A stretch of 64,000 bases of DNA, taken from Bacillus infantis NRRL B-14911 (GTDB taxonomy: Bacteria > Bacillota > Bacilli > Bacillales > Cytobacillaceae). The stretch lies in contig NC_022524.1 of assembly GCF_000473245.1 (NCBI RefSeq), positions 3,434,501 through 3,498,500 of the forward strand, in the 5' to 3' direction. The notes under the pieces were generated by a model. That model searched no databases, was not told the DNA's origin, and saw only the letters and a program-made list of their open reading frames with translations. The position numbers and the translations under genes were made by a program. Positions within the stretch are counted from its first letter, which is position 1, and each line of letters opens with the position of its first letter. Below are positions 55,249 to 63,827 of this stretch, piece by piece.

Positions 55249-56910
55249 CTAATCAGGAATCGCCACTCGAAGCACTTCTTCTGTTGTGGTGATTCCCTGT
55301 TTTACCTTAAGCAGCCCGTCATCTATCAGAAAAATAGTCTTACTTTTAAGGGCCAGCTCCCTAAGCCTGGAAAAGGACTCACCATTCATGATCACTCTCC
55401 GCATGCTATCGTCGATAACAAGCACCTCGTGGATCGCAATCCTGCCCTTGTAGCCGGTCATATTGCAGGAGGCGCAGCCCCGTCCCCTGACAATTGCTTC
55501 AATCTTCATGCCCCGCTTGGCAAAGATCTCTATCTCCCTTTTAGTCGGCTCCTGGGTTTCTGCACAATCACGGCACACTTTCCGGACAAGCCTCTGGGCA
55601 ACAATCCCACTGAGCGAGGACGCCACCAGAAAGGGTTCAATCCCCATATCAAGGAGCCTTGTTATGCTTCCAAGGGAATCATTCGTGTGGAGGGTGCTAA
55701 GAACAAGGTGTCCGGTGAGCGAGGCCCTGATTGCCACCTCCGCAGTCTCTTTATCTCTTATTTCTCCGACCATTATGACATTCGGATCCTGACGCAGGAT
55801 CGCACGCAGGCCCATGGCAAAGGTCATTCCTACGTTTGAGTTCACCTGGATCTGGTTGATTCCTTCCAGCTGATATTCAACAGGATCTTCAACTGTGATG
55901 ATATTAACCTCTTCACTGTTGAGCCGGTTTAAAGCAGCATAAAGAGTGGAAGATTTCCCTGAACCGGTCGGACCGGTAATAAGGACGATTCCAGTCGGCT
56001 TCTCGATCATATCTGTAAAACGGTTTAGATTTACCTTATTGAATCCCAGTTTGTTAAGGTCATTCAGTGCACTTCCCAAATCCAGCAAACGCATAACGAT
56101 TTTTTCACCATAAACGGTTGGAAGTGTCGAAATCCGCAGATCGATAGGATGAAAGTCTAAATTCATCTTTATTCTGCCATCCTGAGGGACGCGATGCTCG
56201 GTAATATCAAGGTTGGCCATTATTTTTATTCTGGCAGTCAGGACACTTTGCATATGCTTTGGCAGTACCCGTTCCGTTCTGAGTACCCCGTCAATCCTAT
56301 ACCTTATGGCCACCTTTGTTTCCTGTGGGTCAATATGTACATCGCTGGCCTTTACCGCAGCCGCATTTGCCATTATCTGATTGACCAGCCGGACTATGGG
56401 AGAATCTTCATCCACAATCTTCTCTTCCTGAATTTCCCGCGATCCCTGCCCTGCATCCAGGAGTTCTTCAAAGCCTTCATCCATATCATAGTATTTATTG
56501 ATGGCACGGATAATATCATCCTTTGTAGCAATTGCTGCTTCTATATGAAAACCTGTTGATAGTCTAAGATCGTCAATGGTATAGAAATCCATGGGATCAG
56601 CCATGGCAACATACAGTTTTTCTCCATCCTTTTTTAATGGAAGGATCAGATTCCGCTTGGCCATATCTTTAGAAACAATACTGAACAGCTTTGTGTCAAA
56701 GGGATACCTAAAGAGGCTGACATGCGGTATACCCAGCTGGAACTCCAGTACTTCAATCAGCTGCTGTTCAGTAATATAACCTCTTTGAAGAAGGGCATCG
56801 CCAAGCCGCTGGTCCCTATGTTTTTCTGCCAGGGCAAGCTGAAGCTGTTCTTCAGTGATTAAACCGGATTCTACCAGCAAATCCCCTAAGCGCTTTCGGG
56901 TCTGTTTCAT
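55249..56910 (-). CDS. pilB: Pilus extension ATPase PilB with MshEN-like N-terminus
   Basis: A 553-residue extension ATPase. The C-terminal half has Walker A GPTGSGKSSTLYAAL, Asp box ITVEDPVEYQL, Walker B NVIMVGEIRD, His box GHLVLSTLHTND and a zinc site formed by CRDC and CASC. The first 60 residues hold two tandem RLGDxL...G.IT..QL...L motifs (Arg7 and Arg35), the pattern of the MshEN domain that binds c-di-GMP in other PilB/MshE ATPases. It is the first core machinery gene of the operon, 21 bases after the VanW/G5 gene. Confidence 0.95.
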   Translation of the reverse strand: MKQTRKRLGDLLVESGLITEEQLQLALAEKHRDQRLGDALLQRGYITEQQLIEVLEFQLGIPHVSLFRYPFDTKLFSIVSKDMAKRNLILPLKKDGEKLYVAMADPMDFYTIDDLRLSTGFHIEAAIATKDDIIRAINKYYDMDEGFEELLDAGQGSREIQEEKIVDEDSPIVRLVNQIMANAAAVKASDVHIDPQETKVAIRYRIDGVLRTERVLPKHMQSVLTARIKIMANLDITEHRVPQDGRIKMNLDFHPIDLRISTLPTVYGEKIVMRLLDLGSALNDLNKLGFNKVNLNRFTDMIEKPTGIVLITGPTGSGKSSTLYAALNRLNSEEVNIITVEDPVEYQLEGINQIQVNSNVGMTFAMGLRAILRQDPNVIMVGEIRDKETAEVAIRASLTGHLVLSTLHTNDSLGSITRLLDMGIEPFLVASSLSGIVAQRLVRKVCRDCAETQEPTKREIEIFAKRGMKIEAIVRGRGCASCNMTGYKGRIAIHEVLVIDDSMRRVIMNGESFSRLRELALKSKTIFLIDDGLLKVKQGITTTEEVLRVAIPD

Positions 56911-56931
56911 TGGCCATTCCCCTTTCCGCCA

Positions 56932-58329
56932 TTATTTAGGCTCTTCATTCGGCTTGCCCCAAAGGCTCCCATCATTATCCTCATTATCTGAGGTGCTGCT
57001 GCCATCAGCTGTTTGAGTTCCTTTTTCCATATCCCCTGCTGCGTTTTCCTGTTTGTCGTCTTCCAGTGAACCGCTCTCATCTGTACCGTCAGTATTTTCT
57101 TCCTGCACTGGTGAAGTCCCTATGTCCCCAGGTACAGCATCAACTTGAGGTGCACTGGTTTCCGGACTGATTAAAGATTCCTTGATTGTAAGACTATGAA
57201 CCTCAACTTTATGAACCGGAGGATAATAGTCTTCGGAAATGAGCTCAGATTTTAAAAGCGCTCCCTTTTCGTCGATCGTATCACGGTAGACCTTGACCAA
57301 AAGGCCTTCCTCTCCTTCAACAACTGTTTTTTTCTCCCCAAATTTCAATTTTGCATCAAACTGAACAACAGTTTTGGGCTTAAAGGTTTCTTTGTCTTTT
57401 AATTTGACATCATAGGAGTACATATACTCCTGGCCGGTCAATGCTACATAAAATAAATCATCGCTATAAGAAAATTTAAGCTTGTATGACTGGTCATTAG
57501 GGTTAAGGAATATCAGATCCATATTTTTGTTTTTATCAGTCCTGGCTTCAAAGCCGGCTTCCGTGAAAGAAGGGAGGGCGCGGCCGATATGCCGTTCTGC
57601 AATAGTAAAATTACTGGACAGGACAGCTCTATAGATGAGCGATGAAATGATACTCAAGGACCGTTCATTATAAACTATATTATTTTCTTTCAGGATCCCT
57701 AATATCGATATTCTGCTTTGAGGATCTATTTCAATGGAAGGAAATCTTTCAGCCCAGTCTGCAAGATCTTTTGAAGCTTCCTGATAGGTTATTGACGCTT
57801 CAGAAATAACCACTTCACTTTCGGAAACCGGCAGATATGTATCCAGCTTGATCATATGGCTGCCATCTTCGAGGACTGCAGCATACATTCTCAAGTCGGA
57901 TATTAAACGTGATAAATCCAACTTCCCATCCACCAATTCAGCGGAAATCCCTTGCAGTAATTCCGTGAGAAGATTGTCGTCAACCGATGTAATGATCTGA
58001 TTGTCACTTTTATCAACTGCAGCCCTTACCGACTCATCCATCTCAAACAAGAAGATATCAAGCGGAATACTTTTTTCTTTTTCTTTATATCGGAAGGTTA
58101 GCTGGGTATTTTCCCTCCAAACTTCCTGCCCGCTTGAAATCTTCAAAAGGGCGTCATCATGAGTTAACCCGCTTACATCCACATTTCCGATCCTTGTCCC
58201 AGACCCGAATATTTCATCTGAAGAAAATACATTTACATAGGCAGAGGCTCCAATCTTCGAAAACGAGAGAATGAAGGCTGTACTGATTCCCAGTACGAGA
58301 AAAAGCTTTAAAAATTGAGCTTTATTCAT
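56932..58329 (-). CDS. VanW-family protein with G5-like domain in the pilus operon
   Basis: A 465-residue secreted or membrane-anchored protein. An N-terminal membrane helix (about 7-29) is followed by a peptidoglycan-binding-like region starting GTRIGNVDVSGLTHDDAL, then a VanW-like core (ERSLSIISSLIYRAVLSSNF, ERHIGRALPSFTEAGFEA), a G5-like strand region ending YPPVHKVEVHSL, and a very acidic, low-complexity tail (about 390-465). VanW function is unknown. Position directly upstream of pilB suggests a wall-traversing accessory of the pilus, which is inference. Confidence 0.78.
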   Translation of the reverse strand: MNKAQFLKLFLVLGISTAFILSFSKIGASAYVNVFSSDEIFGSGTRIGNVDVSGLTHDDALLKISSGQEVWRENTQLTFRYKEKEKSIPLDIFLFEMDESVRAAVDKSDNQIITSVDDNLLTELLQGISAELVDGKLDLSRLISDLRMYAAVLEDGSHMIKLDTYLPVSESEVVISEASITYQEASKDLADWAERFPSIEIDPQSRISILGILKENNIVYNERSLSIISSLIYRAVLSSNFTIAERHIGRALPSFTEAGFEARTDKNKNMDLIFLNPNDQSYKLKFSYSDDLFYVALTGQEYMYSYDVKLKDKETFKPKTVVQFDAKLKFGEKKTVVEGEEGLLVKVYRDTIDEKGALLKSELISEDYYPPVHKVEVHSLTIKESLISPETSAPQVDAVPGDIGTSPVQEENTDGTDESGSLEDDKQENAAGDMEKGTQTADGSSTSDNEDNDGSLWGKPNEEPK

Positions 58330-58346
58330 GCCAGGCGCCCTCCTTA

Positions 58347-59099
58347 TTAAGCTTCAACATTCATTGACAACTCAACGACTACATTAGGCCCTTCTGTCTG
58401 GGCCTGTTCAATGATTGCTCTCGTAAGGAGAGTCCCGTTCGGAATTAATACGGTTCCATTTTGCCCCCATATGTCTGCAGTTACTTTTTTTCCGTTCAGA
58501 AGTTCAATCTGCCTTTCCTTAAGTGTCTCTATATCCGATTCTTCTTCCAATGCCATATCAGTAATGAATGCTTCATTTTCTTTCAATTGCTTATTCTGAG
58601 GGTCCAGCAATGAGATATCATTTAGGAAGCCATCTGCAGCATCCTCTTTAACAATAAGGATATCTTTCCCGTAAGTTAAAACATATTCAGAAGGCAAAGC
58701 CTCTTCATTGCTTCCCGATTTCATCTCCATGCCAAGGATATTGCCTGTTTCATCGTCAATATAGTATTCAATTGCTTCTCCAATCAGTTCTCCCTTTCGG
58801 GTCATTACTTTAGTGCTGATAATTTTGATTTTTTTGTTCACCAGCTGGTTGGCAATTGGAATTTCGTTTAGATCGATTACAGCATTGTCACTCTCCACAG
58901 TAACTGCATATTCACCAATCCCCACTACTTTTTTAAAAGGGATCGCCTTGACACTTACCTGCCAATCCTCATGTTCAATTGTCAAAAAGTCTACAGACCC
59001 TTTTTCCGGATTTATCACTAATGTTTTCACTTTACCGACCTGCTGACCGTCCGAAATGCTAATAATGGGAAGACCGGTAATCTGCGAACTGTTTTTCAT
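58347..59099 (-). CDS. PRC-barrel domain protein in the pilus operon
   Basis: A 250-residue cytoplasmic protein with two PRC-barrel-like units: residues about 5-80 (ITGLPIISISDGQQVGKVKT, INPEKGSVDFLTIE) and about 90-155 (VMTRKGELIGEAIEYYIDDE). A C-terminal region contains GKKVTADIWGQNGTVLIPNG, which resembles a segment seen in other PRC-associated proteins. PRC barrels act as adaptors in RNA maturation and photosynthesis; here the role is unknown. The start is ATG at 59099, with GTG at 59111 as an alternative. It lies 17 bases before the VanW gene. Confidence 0.75.
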   Translation of the reverse strand: MKNSSQITGLPIISISDGQQVGKVKTLVINPEKGSVDFLTIEHEDWQVSVKAIPFKKVVGIGEYAVTVESDNAVIDLNEIPIANQLVNKKIKIISTKVMTRKGELIGEAIEYYIDDETGNILGMEMKSGSNEEALPSEYVLTYGKDILIVKEDAADGFLNDISLLDPQNKQLKENEAFITDMALEEESDIETLKERQIELLNGKKVTADIWGQNGTVLIPNGTLLTRAIIEQAQTEGPNVVVELSMNVEA

Positions 59100-59177
59100 A
59101 AAAGTCACCACACCTATATTAAAGTTTCGTTACACACATAACAGTAATATTACATTATATCCTTATTTTTTATCAGT

Positions 59178-60563
59178 CTAATTATAAAAATATTTATTTT
59201 GTAAAAATTGGATTTCCTGCCGGATAATTGGATGTTTTGAATACTTCCCTTCAAGTTCTCCCAGTAGCCTCTTTAATTTAGCAGTTTCCTTAAATGACAG
59301 ATAATGCTGAATCAAGATGGTGGCAAAGGTATAGTATTCAGCCGGCTGAAGATTTGAAATCATGCATTTTTTAAGCATTGCCTCATAATCATTGGCTGAC
59401 ATAGTCATCTTCATGGCTTTCAACTGGTCGACCGCAGTCTGCAGTACCTGATGGCGGAGCATTCTATTAGAAGAATTTTGCCCTTCTGCAGATGCCTGAA
59501 TATCCAGCTCTCCTGTATTGGTTAAAGTGTTTTTGGTTGCATCATCAAAATAGTAGCCATATCCATTTTCAGTGTCATCAGAAAGAGCAGAACGGTCTAA
59601 TTCAATAGATGCCTGGATGCTGATATCATAGATTGAATCAATATTTTCTTGAGTTGCATTTCCTTTATCCCCATTTGTTTGAGAATCCCGGTTTTCAGAG
59701 TCATCCAAAAATTCCAGCTCGCCCCAGGCTACCTCTGAGCTTTCTTGTTCTTGTTCTTGTTCAGGCTTTAGAACTTGTTCTTCAATTTGATCTGGTTCAG
59801 ATTCTTGATCTGGCAAATCCAGCATTTTTTCTATGTCTGCCAAGTAATAATATTCGTCACTTCTTTGTATTTCATCTAAATCCTGCAGATCCAATTCCTC
59901 TGATCCGGCCAGCTTCGGGATGTTTCCTGGCAAATCCCCTTCACTTCCAGCTTCTTCCTCATTTTCAGTGAATAAGGTTTCCCCGTCTTGCTGAACTGGC
60001 TCTATGTCATCAGACTCTTCCAAATAAGAAATTGTTTCGATATCGCTTAAGATTCCAACCTCGTCATCCTCTGCTGACTCTCTGATCAGGAAGTTTTCCA
60101 AGTCATCCACCATTTCCAGCGAAGCATCTGCCTTCTCTTGGGAATTTCCAGTTAACTCTGCATTGTACTCATCAGGAACTCCGGAAGACGGAAGACTTTC
60201 CGTATAAATGTTAACGGTATCGCTGCTGTATGCTTCATCCCCGCTGAAATCTGTTTCTTTATCTTTAAATTGACTATGCTGCATTGAATTCGTCCGCTCT
60301 TCGATGCCTGCTGACTCTGCCGCAAAAAATAATCCTGTCATTCTGGTTCCAAAGATATAAGCACAGACCATTATGAACAGCAAGATAAGAATAGCATTCT
60401 GCCAAAGAAGAAATGCATCCTGGGCAGCCAGTGCAAGGCCTGCTGCGCATAAGGAAGCAGCCACCGATATAATCTTCCCTTTTCTGCTTATGCCAAGCGG
60501 CAGGAAATACAAGATAGGAACAAGCAAAACAAGTGAACATAACGCAAATATATAATTGCTCAT
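59178..60563 (-). CDS. Acidic membrane protein of unknown function, first gene of the pilus operon
   Basis: A 461-residue protein: three membrane helices (about 4-22, 31-48, 56-75), then about 280 residues of very acidic, low-complexity sequence (runs of Glu, Asp and Gln, e.g. QEQEQESSEVAW), and a C-terminal helical domain (about 370-461, LQTAVDQLKAMKMTMSANDY and TAKLKRLLGELEGKYSKHP) that could be a tetratricopeptide-like helical bundle. No family recognised. The layout recalls FimV-type scaffolds of other pilus systems, but that is analogy only. The ATG follows AGGGGGGGTG. Confidence 0.75.
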   Translation of the reverse strand: MSNYIFALCSLVLLVPILYFLPLGISRKGKIISVAASLCAAGLALAAQDAFLLWQNAILILLFIMVCAYIFGTRMTGLFFAAESAGIEERTNSMQHSQFKDKETDFSGDEAYSSDTVNIYTESLPSSGVPDEYNAELTGNSQEKADASLEMVDDLENFLIRESAEDDEVGILSDIETISYLEESDDIEPVQQDGETLFTENEEEAGSEGDLPGNIPKLAGSEELDLQDLDEIQRSDEYYYLADIEKMLDLPDQESEPDQIEEQVLKPEQEQEQESSEVAWGELEFLDDSENRDSQTNGDKGNATQENIDSIYDISIQASIELDRSALSDDTENGYGYYFDDATKNTLTNTGELDIQASAEGQNSSNRMLRHQVLQTAVDQLKAMKMTMSANDYEAMLKKCMISNLQPAEYYTFATILIQHYLSFKETAKLKRLLGELEGKYSKHPIIRQEIQFLQNKYFYN

Positions 60564-60674
60564 ATCATCCACACCCCCCCTAAGTGGTAAAATAGGCTTA
60601 TTTGCCATATCTAGAAAATGAAAGAGAAGTATCATTTTTCGACCTATAAAGACAAATATAACTACAAAATATTG

Positions 60675-60680
60675 TATAAT
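60675..60680 (+). promoter_or_regulatory. -10 element of the minor-pilin operon
   Basis: A perfect TATAAT lies 31 bases before the first minor pilin gene in the divergent intergenic region. The -35 is not clear (AAGACA is 20 bases upstream). A GAAAGAAAGAAAG purine repeat follows before the ribosome binding site. Confidence 0.45.
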
Positions 60681-60710
60681 AAGATAAGAAAGAAAGAAAG
60701 AAGGGTCTAA

Positions 60711-61211
60711 ATGAAACTTAAAAAAATTTATAATAGTTCAAAAGGCCTTACTTTAATAGAGGTTTTATTATCTCTTGCGATCCTGAGCATTATCCTGTTA
60801 GGTTCTATGAAATTTTTTACACAAGCTTATACTTATACCAGCGGAAGCCAAAATAAAACAGCTGCTGTTAACGTTGCCAGAAATGCACTAATGTTCATCG
60901 AAAATGAGAGTTTTATAGAAGTAAGAAAAAAATTTCTGGAAGACAATCTGTCTGGCCTGTCCCTTTACATATGCAATAACAGCTATATAGCCGATTGGCA
61001 TGGTGATAGGTCTGAATTTCCGGCCGGCTGCAGAAAAGACAAGATTACCGTCAACAATATTCCGTTTGACGTTACGATCAGAAAAGGAAAGGATTATAGC
61101 AAATTTTCCTCATCCTTTATCCCTCTGGAAGCTTCTGTTAAGTGGGAAAACCAGGGAAAAACCGAAGAAACAAAAATTGAAGGGGCTATAAAAAGTGAAG
61201 ATCTTCGATAA
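60711..61211 (+). CDS. Minor prepilin (PilV/GspI-like)
   Basis: A 166-residue prepilin with a 12-residue leader (MKLKKIYNSSKG), cleavage after Gly, LTLIEVLLSLAILSIILLG with Glu+5, and a C-terminal domain with two cysteines (residues about 84 and 103). The V-L-L-S-L-A-I-L pattern after Glu+5 is typical of PilV/GspI-type minor pilins. It is the first gene of a three-gene plus-strand operon, overlapping the next gene by 17 bases. The DNA is visibly more AT-rich than in the housekeeping region. Confidence 0.85.
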   Translation: MKLKKIYNSSKGLTLIEVLLSLAILSIILLGSMKFFTQAYTYTSGSQNKTAAVNVARNALMFIENESFIEVRKKFLEDNLSGLSLYICNNSYIADWHGDRSEFPAGCRKDKITVNNIPFDVTIRKGKDYSKFSSSFIPLEASVKWENQGKTEETKIEGAIKSEDLR

Positions 61212-61779
61212 TAAAGGTGTTACCTTATATGAACTTCTTGCCGCAATGGCCATTACCATGATTATTTTGCCAGTCATTTATGGGGTCTTCACTTCCGGTG
61301 TTAAGCTTTATAACAAAATACAGGTGGAAGGCCAGCTAAGGGATGATGCTGATTATGCAGCGACCATGATCATGAACACCTTTTATTCTTTTCCATTTGA
61401 CTATGTAAAAGACTGCGGCCCCAATTGCCTTGAACTGGTTGACTCCAGGCATACTTCCGTTGAAAAAGTTGAAGACAGCAGCTTTTATTCAGTTAATAAG
61501 AATGAAGAAAATGAACAGCTGACTTCTCTTCAAATAAAATTGACCGATAAAAGCAGTGATAGTCAGGCTAGTGCAATTGAAATTAATAATTCCAAGCTAG
61601 ATGTTTCTGCCGATTTTTCAAATTCAGAAATCAGATTTGCCTGCAGCAGTTCAGTAAGCGGGGACTGCCAAAGTTTTATGATCAGCTTAAATTTGATCCT
61701 GGCTGATGAACGGCTCGACGATAAGTTGTACTTAGACAGCAAATTCGGCTTTACTGTAGGAGGCACTCCTAATGAATAA
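61195..61779 (+). CDS. Minor prepilin (PilW/GspJ-like)
   Basis: A 194-residue prepilin with a short eight-residue leader (MKIFDNKG), then VTLYELLAAMAITMIILPVIYGVF with Glu+5. The body has two cysteine pairs (DCGPNC and CSSSVSGDC). Length and N-terminal pattern fit PilW/GspJ-type minor pilins. The start is GTG at 61195 inside the previous gene, with AAGGGG upstream. It overlaps the following gene by eight bases. Confidence 0.82.
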   Translation: MKIFDNKGVTLYELLAAMAITMIILPVIYGVFTSGVKLYNKIQVEGQLRDDADYAATMIMNTFYSFPFDYVKDCGPNCLELVDSRHTSVEKVEDSSFYSVNKNEENEQLTSLQIKLTDKSSDSQASAIEINNSKLDVSADFSNSEIRFACSSSVSGDCQSFMISLNLILADERLDDKLYLDSKFGFTVGGTPNE

Positions 61780-63760
61780 TGAGCGGGGCAATACCCTGAT
61801 TACCGTCATGCTTGTTTCTTTGATATTTACGGTCCTTGGCCTGAGTATTCTTGCCTCCTCCATCGGCAGTGTCAAAAGAACAGAAACAAGAGAATCAGAC
61901 TTAGATGTGACTTACGATTCCATAAAAGTGCTGGAAACTATGACAGCTGATTTATCGGGAAAACTGTCTTCATTGCCGCTGGATTATTATATGGATTTTG
62001 AAAATAATAAGGTAAAAGGTTCCTATAATACTGATATAAGAAATCTGCTTTCGTCTCTGCTGTCAGATACAAAGAAAAATTCCAGCTCTTCCTTTGAATG
62101 CATTAATATTATTGATGTCAGCAGCGGACCTCCTGCTGCTGTTGATCCGTCTTCTTCCTGTGGAAGGCAGCTGGAACGAGACACGATTTTTACCCTTGAT
62201 ACAGATAAGGACTTTACCAGAGTTCTTGATTTTGTTTTAGTAACGAAGAATCCGGCAGAAACAGAAGGTAAGGTTGCACGAACAGTAAAAAAGAGGATCA
62301 TTCTGTCTCCCCTGCCCAGCTTTTTAAAATATGCAGTCGGGTCAGAGGCTGATGAAGAGGACTCGGGACTTTTCTTGAACGGCTCTCCAAATATAGCTGG
62401 AAACACTTTTGCCAACAGACTTGCAATAGATGAGGATGCTCATTATATTTACCGGAATGGTGAGGAAAAAACAGTAAGCACACCGAAGCCTTCTCTAATG
62501 GGCGACTTATACAGCAGTACTTCTCATTTGCTGCCTGTTGTATCGGAAAGCAAAAATTTTTATAGGGGGCAAGCTCCCCCGTTAAAACACGACAGTCAAT
62601 TTTTTAATATAAACTTTGACAAAACGATGAATCAAAGGATAGCTGCCCTGCAGAGAGAGGCTAAACTCGATGTCAGGATGCCTGATGATACGGAGAAATT
62701 AAAAGATATTATAAGTTTAGGCATCAAAAAGTTAGCAGGAACCTCCTATCAAATTAACCCGGAGGGCTATGTAAAAAGAATTGAAAATGCTGAAAGCCAG
62801 ACATCTTTGACTAGCAAAGATGTCATCCCTCTGGCGGAAGGATATGTTATAGACAGCGGCGATGAGAAAATTGATATAAAGACAGATACAAAAGTGAATG
62901 GCGATCTTGTGATAATGAGCACCCAATTTCCAATAGATATGGATAGCACAATCATTGTAAATGGTGATTTATATATAATGAGCTATAAGGATATTATCCT
63001 ATCCAAAAATATTTATGTAACCGGAAAAACTGTGATTTTAAATTATGGAGGAAAAATTGCTCTTAGCGGAGATCTACTCTCTGCTGATTCAATTTCTGCA
63101 GAGTCTTACAATGGCGCTTCTCTTATTATGAATGGGAATATAATGACCGGGACCAGCCTTACTCTTCGCCCTAATGAAACTTCAATTATTATTAACAGGG
63201 ATATTATTACAGGTGAACATCTTACCATTAATGGCAATGAAACAGATGGTTCAATCGAAGATGACGCCGTTGCCTTTGATTCAGTCGTCTACGCTGGGGG
63301 TAAGGCTTCTATATCCAATGCCAATATTTTAGGATCGACGGATGATAAAGGGAATGAACAGCAGATTATTTTAATGGCAAAAGATGATCTGCTGATAACC
63401 CGGATAGATGAATTCAATAAATACAGCTCTTTGGATGAAGATGGAGAGCCTTATTTGCCAAAGAAGTTTGACAAGAATATCACTCCGCTGAAAGGATTCT
63501 TCTATACAGAAAGGGAAGCAACCCTATATGGAGTCGGGTCACTCTTCTATATACATGGCGGTGTTTTTGCGAAGCAAAAACTAACGATTAATGCAGTCCG
63601 TGGTGTGACTGAAAGTATAGATGATCTGCCTAAGTTACAGGAGGGAAAACTTTCCCGTTTTGTTGTTAAATATGATCAGGAAGTATTGCTGAAGCGGATT
63701 GAGACTCTTCCTATAATGGAGCAGCTGCAAATATTTTCGGATGAATTGCTTGTATATTAA
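61772..63760 (+). CDS. Large minor-pilin-like protein (GspK/PilX-like N-terminus, beta-helix C-terminus)
   Basis: A 662-residue protein with a six-residue leader (MNNERG), then NTLITVMLVSLIFTVLGLSI. Position +5 is Thr, not Glu, as in GspK-type tip pilins. Residues about 35-340 are a globular region with one cysteine pair; residues about 350-520 hold a ladder of short strands such as VNGDLVIMS, VNGDLYIMS, VTGKTVILN and LIMNGNIMTG, reminiscent of bactofilin/polymer-forming beta-helices. The ATG follows AGGAGG. It is the last gene of the minor-pilin operon and probably a pilus tip subunit or adhesin; that role is inferred. Confidence 0.82.
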   Translation: MNNERGNTLITVMLVSLIFTVLGLSILASSIGSVKRTETRESDLDVTYDSIKVLETMTADLSGKLSSLPLDYYMDFENNKVKGSYNTDIRNLLSSLLSDTKKNSSSSFECINIIDVSSGPPAAVDPSSSCGRQLERDTIFTLDTDKDFTRVLDFVLVTKNPAETEGKVARTVKKRIILSPLPSFLKYAVGSEADEEDSGLFLNGSPNIAGNTFANRLAIDEDAHYIYRNGEEKTVSTPKPSLMGDLYSSTSHLLPVVSESKNFYRGQAPPLKHDSQFFNINFDKTMNQRIAALQREAKLDVRMPDDTEKLKDIISLGIKKLAGTSYQINPEGYVKRIENAESQTSLTSKDVIPLAEGYVIDSGDEKIDIKTDTKVNGDLVIMSTQFPIDMDSTIIVNGDLYIMSYKDIILSKNIYVTGKTVILNYGGKIALSGDLLSADSISAESYNGASLIMNGNIMTGTSLTLRPNETSIIINRDIITGEHLTINGNETDGSIEDDAVAFDSVVYAGGKASISNANILGSTDDKGNEQQIILMAKDDLLITRIDEFNKYSSLDEDGEPYLPKKFDKNITPLKGFFYTEREATLYGVGSLFYIHGGVFAKQKLTINAVRGVTESIDDLPKLQEGKLSRFVVKYDQEVLLKRIETLPIMEQLQIFSDELLVY

Positions 63761-63790
63761 TTAGCATTCCTATAGCAAAATCAAATGACA

Positions 63791-63827
63791 AATCAAAAAG
63801 GTGCTGAATATCAGCACCTTTTTGATT
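63791..63827. terminator. Bidirectional terminator at the right end
   Basis: AATCAAAAAGGTGCTGA / TCAGCACCTTTTTGATT: a 17-bp perfect stem with a two- to three-base loop. It ends the minor-pilin operon and overlaps the stop of the converging minus-strand gene. Confidence 0.88.
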
